Source: DATGLE01 sp035294325
GTDB lineage: Bacteria > Chloroflexota > Ktedonobacteria > Ktedonobacterales > Ktedonobacteraceae
DNA length: 44,210 nucleotides
NCBI GenBank assembly: GCA_035294325.1
Contig: DATGLE010000016.1
Span: forward strand, 1-44,210
Direction of reading: 5' to 3'
Position 1 is the stretch's first letter. Each line of letters starts with the position of its first letter. Both the position numbers and the translations under genes were made by a program. The notes below the pieces were generated by a model. The model had not been told where the DNA came from. It searched no databases and saw nothing but the letters and a program-made list of their open reading frames with translations. Of this stretch, positions 31,131-39,000 are shown piece after piece.

Positions 31131-31271
31131 GAAAGAGAACAGGGCTATGTAATGCTCGCCAGAAGCGGGGGTCAAGGGGGCGGCCGCCCCCTTGCGGGGC
31201 GCGGGGTGTCCCCGCCCAGACTCTTCCTTTCGGGCGGGGGTGAGGAGAATTTAATAGCCCTGGAAAGAGAA
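31131..31271 (+). mobile_element. MITE-like element copy D with 9-bp target duplication
   Basis: The element runs from C31140 to G31262, flanked by GAAAGAGAA at 31131-31139 and 31263-31271. Its sequence and orientation match copy C closely. It stands upstream of the DUF998 gene; the -10 box at 31303 places a -35 region about 8 bp past the target duplication if the spacer is 17 bp. Confidence 0.88.
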
Positions 31272-31299
31272 AGCCTCGATAGCTATGAGATCTCACTTA

Positions 31300-31308
31300 T
31301 GGTACAAT
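31300..31308 (+). promoter_or_regulatory. Extended -10 promoter of the DUF998 gene
   Basis: TGGTACAAT is an extended -10 box. The hexamer 17 bp upstream (TAGCTA, 31280-31285) is a poor -35, as can be tolerated with the TG extension. It gives a leader of about 30 nt. Confidence 0.5.
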
Positions 31309-31342
31309 TTTGTGACAGACCGAAAGGAGATTTATCACTATT

Positions 31343-32047
31343 ATGGCGGGATCGGTGAAAGAACCTCTGAATGGGATGAGAGAGCAGACGGTAGCGGTCA
31401 GACCTTTGCTCGCATGCGGCGCAATCGGTCCACTGCTCTTTATCGTTGTGTTTCTTATCGAAGGCGTCACGCGCGCTGACTACAATCCCTTGCGCTATCC
31501 AGTCAGTTCACTTGCCATCGGCGCTTCTGGTTGGACGCAGGCCGCGAACTTCCTCATCACTGGCGCACTTCTCCTCACTTTTGCCTTTGGATTGCGGCAT
31601 GTACTTGGAGGCTCAAGAGGCGGAACCTGGGGACCGCTGCTCATCGGCCTGACCGGCGCTGGCCTGTTCGGCGCCGGTATCTTCACTACCGATCCCGTTT
31701 TTGGCTATCCTCGCGGCGCACCACTAATCCTTGCCCAGTACAGTACTCATGGACATCTGCACGATTTTTTCTCGCTGCTGTTCTTTGCCGGGCTGCCAAT
31801 CGCTTGCTTCGTGTTCTGCCGGCGCTTTGCTACGGCGGGCGAGCCTGGATGGGCAATCTACTCGATCCTTACCGCCCTCGGCATGCTCGCAGCCTTCATT
31901 CTCGCCAGCATGGGCTTTACCCAGAATCCGGGCTTCGTCAATTTCGCTGGATTATTCCAGCGCCTGTCGATCAGTATTGGTTTGATCTGGATTGCCCTCC
32001 TGGCGCTTCGATTCATGAGGATGACATTTCACAAAGATATGCTATAA
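31343..32047 (+). CDS. DUF998-family membrane protein
   Basis: 234 residues with about six hydrophobic helices: ACGAIGPLLFIVVFLIEG, AANFLITGALLLTFAFGL, WGPLLIGLTGAGLFGAGIF, DFFSLLFFAGLPIACFVF, IYSILTALGMLAAFILAS and LSISIGLIWIALLALRF. The PLRYPVSSLAIGASGWTQ loop and TDPVFGYP fit the DUF998 family, a group of bacterial integral membrane proteins without an assigned function. AAGGAGAT lies about 12 bp before the ATG; Met12 is a second possible start. No operon partner is visible. Confidence 0.8.
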   Translation: MAGSVKEPLNGMREQTVAVRPLLACGAIGPLLFIVVFLIEGVTRADYNPLRYPVSSLAIGASGWTQAANFLITGALLLTFAFGLRHVLGGSRGGTWGPLLIGLTGAGLFGAGIFTTDPVFGYPRGAPLILAQYSTHGHLHDFFSLLFFAGLPIACFVFCRRFATAGEPGWAIYSILTALGMLAAFILASMGFTQNPGFVNFAGLFQRLSISIGLIWIALLALRFMRMTFHKDML

Positions 32048-32140
32048 TCTTCTCAATATGAAGAATGTAACAGCTTATCCCGATCAGCGGCGCATCCTCA
32101 ACTGGTCGCTGATCCACCCATCTCCGAAAATGAACTACAG

Positions 32141-32175
32141 CGCCGCGTAAGCCTGGTGCGTTCGCTTACGCGGCG
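32141..32175. repeat. 12-bp GC-rich hairpin
   Basis: CGCCGCGTAAGC (32141-32152) pairs with GCTTACGCGGCG (32164-32175). It lies about 95 bp after the DUF998 stop and may weaken read-through; no T tract follows. The remainder of the gap 32176-32483 includes an AT-rich stretch (32340-32400) but no gene. Confidence 0.65.
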
Positions 32176-32483
32176 GAAAGTGGCACCACCTGCATCATCG
32201 CTCATTCCGGCTTCACGCCAATGAGCAATGACGTGTTGTGCGACTCTCTCCCTTTCATATCATAGCTTCTTCTAAACGTTCGTCATCAGGCAATCCTCAC
32301 CCCATTGATCCATCATATTCCACCTTGCGAGGATATCTGATTGATGAACATTTTTTGCACTTCACATGTTTTATATGCATTTATAACATTAATACGTGGG
32401 CCACCTGCTTCCGCTAAGGGCGTGTCTGATTCTCAACACTGCGCTCTCCTGTGTTGGGCCTTCGCGCGGCAGAGCCGCATGAG

Positions 32484-32544
32484 GGAGAGAGTATGTGTTA
32501 TAGAAAATGCGCTGCACGCATTTTCTATAACACATACTCTCTCC
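32484..32544. repeat. Perfect palindrome, 28-bp arms
   Basis: The left arm 32484-32511 begins GGAGAGAGTATGTG; the right arm 32517-32544 is its exact complement, with CTGCA between. GCGCGGCAGAGCCGC lies to the left. It ends 99 bp before the MFS gene. Confidence 0.92.
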
Positions 32545-32643
32545 GGCGAAAGCTGTAGTTTTCAGCAAATAATGGCGCAGGCAATCAGACGCACTTTTAA
32601 ACGAACTGTTACGTAGAAAGATAAGAAAGCAGGTAGCTATTAA

Positions 32644-33882
32644 ATGTCAACATCACAAGATAATCTTACCGGGAGCACACAGAACGCCGCTCCGCCGCTC
32701 TGGCGCAATCGCGACTTCTTGCTGCTGTGGAGCGGGCAGTCCGTCTCCTCGCTTGGCACGGGCATCTCGTCGCTCGCCCTGCCTCTGCTAATCCTGGCGC
32801 TGACCGGCTCTCCCACTATCGCCGGCCTGGTGAGCGGCGCCGGCTCGCTGATCTACTTCATACTCACGCTGCCGGCGGGCGCGCTGGCGGATCGCTGGGA
32901 CCGCAAGCGCGTGATGATTATCTGCAACGCGCTGCTGGGCCTCAACATGGCGAGCATCCCCGTTGCGCTGCTGATCGGCCATCTGACGATCACGCAGTTG
33001 TTCATCAACTCGCTGGTTTCAGGAGCCTGCACGATCTTTCTGTACGTCGCGGAGAAGGCATCGCTGCCGCGCGTCGTCACAAAGCAGCAGTTGCCTCAGG
33101 CGATGGCGCAATACGAGGCCAGCGAGAGCGCGATTACGCTCGTCAGTCCATCGCTCGGCGGCATCCTTTACAGCCTTGCGCGCGCCGTTCCTTTCGTGGC
33201 CGACGCCGTTTCATACCTGCTGCTCACCATTGCGCTTCTCTTCATCAAGCAGGAATTTCAGCAAGAGCGCACAACCGCTCGCCAGGAGCTTTTCAGCGAG
33301 ATACGCGAAGGCATTGTATGGTTGTGGCGTCATCCACTCCTGCGCTCCATGACCTTGCTGATGGCCGGCCTCTTCTTCGTGCTCGCGTTCGGCGACGAAC
33401 TGCCGCTCATCGTGGTTGCCCAAAGTCACGGCGCCACCCCTGCGATCATCGGCCTCATCTTCGCGGCGGATGGCGTCGGCGGCCTGCTCGGCGCGTTCTG
33501 CGCTCCCTGGTTCCAGAAGCGCTACCGCATCGGACACATCATCATCGGCATTCACTGGGGATTCGCGCTGCTCTGGCCGCTGTACGCGCTGGCGCCGAAT
33601 GCGCTGCTGCTGGGAGCTATCGGGATCGTCGTGGGATTCATCGATCAGATCCACGACGTGACCTGGATCAGCTACCGCATCGGACTGATTCCCGACGCTT
33701 TGCAGGGTCGCGTTACCAGCACGTATCGCCTGATCTCGCGCAGCCTGCGCCCGGCAGGGCTGGCGTTGTCGGGCATCTGTATCCAGCACATCGGCGCGCC
33801 GCAGACATTTCTGGTCGCAGCCGCCTGCCTCGTTGTGCTGGCCGTGCTGACGACGCTGAGTAGAGATGTGAGGCGAGCGTAA
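32644..33882 (+). CDS. MFS transporter, DHA3/MFS_3 exporter type
   Basis: 412 residues with 12 predicted membrane helices. The start WRNRDFLLLWSGQSVSSLGTGISSLALPLLI and the loop-2 motif GALADRWDRKRVMI are typical of the DHA3 subgroup (drug, macrolide or siderophore exporters). The second half has the repeat motif (FAADGVGGLLGAFCAPWFQKRYR) and the end SRSLRPAGLALSGICIQHIGAPQTFLVAA. The substrate cannot be read. The ribosome site AGGTAG is weak. The gene is single and converges on the kinase gene. The 204-bp gap between them shows no clear terminator. Confidence 0.88.
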   Translation: MSTSQDNLTGSTQNAAPPLWRNRDFLLLWSGQSVSSLGTGISSLALPLLILALTGSPTIAGLVSGAGSLIYFILTLPAGALADRWDRKRVMIICNALLGLNMASIPVALLIGHLTITQLFINSLVSGACTIFLYVAEKASLPRVVTKQQLPQAMAQYEASESAITLVSPSLGGILYSLARAVPFVADAVSYLLLTIALLFIKQEFQQERTTARQELFSEIREGIVWLWRHPLLRSMTLLMAGLFFVLAFGDELPLIVVAQSHGATPAIIGLIFAADGVGGLLGAFCAPWFQKRYRIGHIIIGIHWGFALLWPLYALAPNALLLGAIGIVVGFIDQIHDVTWISYRIGLIPDALQGRVTSTYRLISRSLRPAGLALSGICIQHIGAPQTFLVAAACLVVLAVLTTLSRDVRRA

Positions 33883-34086
33883 AGTTCTCTTCTGTGCGCA
33901 GCGGTGCGATGATACAGTGGAACCATCACCATCGGGAAGCCGGGATGACAGGGCCGCTTTTGTTCGTTCCACTGCCTCATCACGCTTGCGGGCGCTCGAC
34001 ACGCCGAACGAAGCGCGATTCATTGCGCCGCTGCGCCCGGATATGTTCGCAACAGAGCTTCCTGATATGGCCCGGCGATGATTCTC

Positions 34087-36078
34087 TCATCCCTGCCAGA
34101 TGACGAGCGTCGTTACTTTCTGCTCGTCAAGCGTGGCAAGTTCGGGGGTGGCCGGGGACCAGGCGGCGAGCAACTGGCCGGGGCTGGCGCTCGCCGGCCA
34201 CGGCTCGCCAGGGTAGCCGAAGAGCAGGCGCCGCTCGCCCGAAGCAATGGTGACGCAGCGCCGCGTAGAGATAGCAAGTACGCGCGGCATAGCTGGCAGG
34301 GCCTCCCAGCGCAGCGTTTCAGCCTTCGTATGCGCATCCCAGCCCACAACGCGGTTGTCTCTGAACGCTACGGCGAGCAGAACGCCATCGGGCGACCAGG
34401 CCACGCTATTCACCTTCTGGTCTGGCTTCGCTACCTGCCATACCGGCTGCTGGCTGCCCACTTGCCAGCACGAGACCGCTCCGTTGCTCGCGCCTGCCGC
34501 CAGTCGCGTCCCATCGGGCGACCAGCGCAATACTCCCGGGCCACCGCAGCGCATTGTCCCCGTCGCTATCATCTGTCCCGATGGCGACCTGGAGGCAGCG
34601 AGCGATGCATATGGCAGGGTATAGATCACGATCTGGCCTCCCAGCCACAGCGCCAGGCGCGCGCCGGCGGACCAGTCCATGCCTTCTACGACGCGTTCGC
34701 CGCAATGCAGGACCAGCGGCAGCTCGCGCTGTTGCGCCACATCCCAGAATCGTACCTCGCCTCCCCCGCTGACGGCGAGCACACGGCCATCCGGCGACCA
34801 GCACACACCTACGCACTGAGTCGCGTTCGCCGTCTGAACCTCCTGTAACGTGCCATCCCTGGAGAGCAGCAGTGGCGCCTGACCATAGAGCACGCATGCC
34901 AGCCGGTTGCCGTCACGCGGCCAGCACAACAACCTGGGGCGCGCCGGCAGATCGCGTCGAACTGGATCCCGCAGCGGATAGAGCGGAAGCGAGGTCGCGG
35001 ACCGGTCTGCCACAGTGGCGACGGGCAGGGATGGCTTCTCGGGCAGCGGCTCATCGAGTATTTCATCCTCGCCGGTGAGCGGATCGATAGCAATGGCGAA
35101 CTCCGGCTCGGCCTGGACGGGCCGGATGTGCGCTGCCGACATGCCTGTATCGGGATAGCCTGTTGGCACAGTCGCGCGGTCCAGGCGCTCTGTTTGCGCG
35201 GTAGCGCGCTCCCGGGCCAGTTGTGCAAGGGCGTGCTCCAGGGCGCGGGCAAAATCCAGCACCGTTGGAAAGCGCCGCTCCGGAACCTTCTCCAGCGCGC
35301 GCAGGATCACCGCGTCGACCTCGGACGACGTGACTCGCTGTGGATTCAGCGCGCTCGGCGGCATGGGCGCGTCATGCAGATGCGCCTCGGCGTATTGCTC
35401 ATTGGTCGCGGCCTGAATCGGCAGCTTGCCGGTAAGCAGGTAGCATGCCATCACCGCGAGCGCGTACTGGTCGGAGGCACAATGGACTTTGCGCTGGATC
35501 TGCTCCGGGGCCATAAAAGCGAAGGTCCCCACTACCTCGCTCGCCATTGTTGAGGAGGATTGCAGCCAGCGCGAAATGCCAAAATCGCAGAGATAGAGAT
35601 GAGCGGCGCGCCGTGCACTCTGCACGAAACGCAGCAAGAAATTGCCCGGCTTCACATCCTGATGCACAATCTGAGGATTGCGCGTGTGCAGATACCAGAG
35701 GCTTTCGGCAGCCTGCATGATCGCATCAGCCGTCTGCGGCAGCGTCCAATAGAGCCACGGCGGACTCTGCTTGATGAGGTCGGCGAGGGAGCCATCGCGC
35801 ATATATGGCAAGACCAGAAAGGGAACCTGACGCCCCTCGTATCGAGTATCGCCATAATTCAGGATGGGCAGGATATGCTGATGATGCAGGCTGCTGGCAA
35901 TCGCTATCTCACGTTGAAAGCGTTCGCGCGCTTTGCGGTTACGCTTCTCATCCTCCGGCACGGCGGTCATCATTTTGAGCACGACGAGTTCCTGAGTGAA
36001 GGTGTCGCGCGCCAGCCATACCATGCTCATCAGCCCCTCGCCCAGCAATTTCACTCGCTCGTAGCGCTGCACCTTCAT
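34087..36078 (-). CDS. Ser/Thr protein kinase with C-terminal WD40-type propeller
   Basis: 663 residues. An N-terminal Hanks-type kinase domain covers about 6-290: the glycine loop GEGLMSMV, Lys35 in VVLKMM, Glu57 in FQREI, the catalytic loop HQDVKPGNFLL (His-Gln-Asp instead of His-Arg-Asp), DFG at 165-167, and APEQ. A linker follows, then from about 380 WD40-like repeats with WSPDGRVLAVSGGG, WSPDGTRLAAGASNG and WSPDGVLLAVAFRDN, at least six blades. No membrane helix is seen. GAGGGG lies 8 bp before the ATG. The start is only 19 bp after the stop of the NACHT gene, so they share a transcript. The missing HRD arginine suggests it is not controlled by activation-loop phosphorylation. Confidence 0.92.
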   Translation of the reverse strand: MKVQRYERVKLLGEGLMSMVWLARDTFTQELVVLKMMTAVPEDEKRNRKARERFQREIAIASSLHHQHILPILNYGDTRYEGRQVPFLVLPYMRDGSLADLIKQSPPWLYWTLPQTADAIMQAAESLWYLHTRNPQIVHQDVKPGNFLLRFVQSARRAAHLYLCDFGISRWLQSSSTMASEVVGTFAFMAPEQIQRKVHCASDQYALAVMACYLLTGKLPIQAATNEQYAEAHLHDAPMPPSALNPQRVTSSEVDAVILRALEKVPERRFPTVLDFARALEHALAQLARERATAQTERLDRATVPTGYPDTGMSAAHIRPVQAEPEFAIAIDPLTGEDEILDEPLPEKPSLPVATVADRSATSLPLYPLRDPVRRDLPARPRLLCWPRDGNRLACVLYGQAPLLLSRDGTLQEVQTANATQCVGVCWSPDGRVLAVSGGGEVRFWDVAQQRELPLVLHCGERVVEGMDWSAGARLALWLGGQIVIYTLPYASLAASRSPSGQMIATGTMRCGGPGVLRWSPDGTRLAAGASNGAVSCWQVGSQQPVWQVAKPDQKVNSVAWSPDGVLLAVAFRDNRVVGWDAHTKAETLRWEALPAMPRVLAISTRRCVTIASGERRLLFGYPGEPWPASASPGQLLAAWSPATPELATLDEQKVTTLVIWQG

Positions 36079-36097
36079 CGAGATTGCCCCTCACCCC

Positions 36098-39000
36098 TCA
36101 CTTTGTCTGCGGCTGGCCGAATTGCTTGAGTAATTGCTGGTGTCGCGCAAAAAGTTCGTTTTTATCCCTCAATTCCTTTTGTAAGCGGGCATTGATCGTA
36201 TCGCGCTCTCTCACCGTTGCATTAAGCTTTGCCAGCACAGCATCTCTCTCTTTTGTCACCTGCACTAACCTTTCGCGCAACTCCTCCTTCTGCGCCTTCA
36301 CCTCCTTGAGTTCATCCCCTCTAAAGCCATGCTCACGGCGTATCTCTTCCAGCTCCTCCTCGGCGGTTCGAGCACGGTTCTGCTCCGTCACGATACGAGC
36401 GCTCAGCGCCAGAATCTCCTTTTGATGTGAAGCGCGTTCGCTCTGTAGCTCGCTCTCCAGGTTCGCCAGCTGCGGTTCGTAGCGCCACCCCAGCAGGACG
36501 CTGCATAGCTCATGGAGCGGGCTGCCTTCTTTGCTGGCGGCGCGCAGTTCTTGCAGCCTTTGCACATCCCAGTGCCCGCCCGCCAGCAACCCGCCGAGCG
36601 CCCGCAGCGAGATCGCCAGTTGCTCAGGAGACTGCACGCCGGCTCTGGCAGGCGACAGGCCATACTGGCTGATATTTCCCGCATACTCGGCAACGCTATC
36701 GGGAGCCGACATCATGCTTAGCAGGGGCGCTATTTCCGCACGTAGCCCTGGTGAGGTCGTCGGAGCGTTGAACACCCTCAACAATTCCTGCTGCGTCTCC
36801 GTACCCAGCAGCAGGAAGATATGAGCAAGCTGCCTGTGATGCTGCGGGTAGTCTTCAAGCGCCTGAATGAGATGATCGACGATAGTATCTTCACCCAGCA
36901 ACAGCAGGAGCGCCATGATGCGTAGATTCGTCGCTTCGACCCCATGCGTCTGCACATAATCGATCAGTTCAGAGATCATCACGCGGTCCGCGTAGTGCTG
37001 GCTTGCCTCGTCGTAAATGCGTTCGAGCAGCAAAGCCACAGCCATCGCGATATCATCCGGCTTATCGCTGATGAGCAGCGAGACCAGTTCATCCTTGATG
37101 ACCTCTGTGCGCATGCTGTAGAAGACTTCCAGGGCAGCCCTGCGCAGAGCCGGATTGCGCCTATCGTTATGCACGGCCCAGATAAAGGGCAGAGCGGCCA
37201 CGCCCATATCGCGCAGGATATGTTTCGCTGCATTAGCGACATTCTGGTCAGGATCGGTCAGCAGCAGGCCAACGCGTGCAACGGCAGCCGCCCCGATTCC
37301 TGTCAGCGCGATAGCGGCACCCCGCCGGCGCTCCTCAACATAGAGCGCCTGTACCAGATGATCGAGCACGGCGTCCTGCAACGCTTCCTTGCGCGCCAGG
37401 CGCCTGCACGCCTCCGCGACATCCTCCAGCAGATGGGCATCCTCCAGCCCCTCCAGCAGAGCTGGCATGCTCACATCCGCGAGCGCATCGGTCAGGACGT
37501 TCAGCAGCGCCTCCCGAGCGCGCGGCGGCGGCGTGGGATTAAAGAGGTTCACGATAGCGCGCAGCGTCTCCCGGGGATCTTCACGCTGACGAACCAGCGC
37601 CACAACGATGCGCTGTGCCTGCTCGCGGGCAACACTGCTCTGGTCGTCCAGTCCCGCTATCAGCGGCCTGAGAATGATAGCGCCGAACCGGGGCAGAATA
37701 GCGGCGGCGGCATCCCCACGCTCGCGTTCGCCCAGCAGATCAACCAGCGGGGCGATAGCCGCGGATGGATATTTGAGCAGGATCGTCCCGGCGATGCGGC
37801 GCAATTGCGGCTGATTGAGTGCATCGATCAGCGCCGGCGCCACAACCGGGCCCGGCATATCGTTCAATGCCTGGTAAACAGCCTCACGCACGCGCTCGTT
37901 CCTGTGCTGCAAATGCGCTACCAGCGCCTGTGCGGCCTCCGCTCCCTGCATCTTGAGGATGGCGATAATCTGCTGCTCCTGTGCATCACTGCACCGCTCA
38001 AGCGCAGCGATCAGCGCATCGCCGGGAAACGGCGCCATGCCCAGTATCGCGCGGCGCACGCGCTGTGTATATGGCGTCTCCTGGCGCACATCCAGCGCCG
38101 CGAGCAGGCCATCCAGCGCTACCTCGCCAAGATGGCTCAGCGTATTGACCGCCTCTTCATAAAGTTGCGGACGCGCATCGGAGAGCGCCGCGAGCAGCGG
38201 CGCGACAACCTGCGGCTGTGGAAACTGGCCGAGCGCGCGCACAATGGTGATTGCCAGCAGCAAATCGATTCCCGGTGTCTGTAGCAGATCGATCAACTCC
38301 GGCAGGGAGCGTGGATCATGAATCTGCTCCAACACCTGCACCAGCAGCCGTGTACGCCCGGGAACGATAGGCGTTAAAGCCTCCATTACCGGCTCGATGA
38401 CCTCTTCGCCGCCAATATCGCTTAGAATTTGTGCCGCCCTATCGGCCACCGGCTCGCTCGGGCTGGAGAGCACCAGGTCGATCAGCCCGGGGATGCTGGC
38501 CGGGGCGAGATCGCGCAGGGCATGCGCCACCTGCTGCTGCACCGACGGCGCCGGATCATCCACCAAACGCAGCAGAGGGGGAACGGCGCGCGTATCGCGA
38601 ATTGTGCGCAGAATTTCAACCACGCGCATACGCACCATCTCCGCCGGCTGGCCCAACTGTTCCAGTAGCATCGGCACAGCAGGAGCGCCTATCTCCTGCA
38701 ATGCCTGCATCACGTTAAGCGCCGCGACCTCGTTTTGCGATGGCAGATAGCGCATCAGCGCCTCTATGACTCTCTCCCAGCGCCTATCGTGCATCCCCCG
38801 GGTGGTATTGCGTCCCTGCTGTACCAGGATCTCGCGCGCCTGCTGCTGCACCTCCGGCTCCCCCTGATAGTTCGAGGTGAGCACGGGCACAATGCTATCC
38901 AGAACGCGCTGGTACTGCATCAGCGTGAGCTGGCGTGATTCCTTCTGCTCATCCAGGAAACGACCTAGCACAGTGAGCGCCGCGCGATGCACACGCGCGA

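Noticed and set aside
32056..32148. 30-codon frame after the DUF998 gene
   Set aside because: No ribosome site or similarity, and it ends in the arm of a hairpin.
36944..38284. 446-residue plus-strand reading frame
   Set aside because: It lies opposite the HEAT repeats of the NACHT gene and its composition (His/Arg/Gln-rich) is typical of an antisense shadow.
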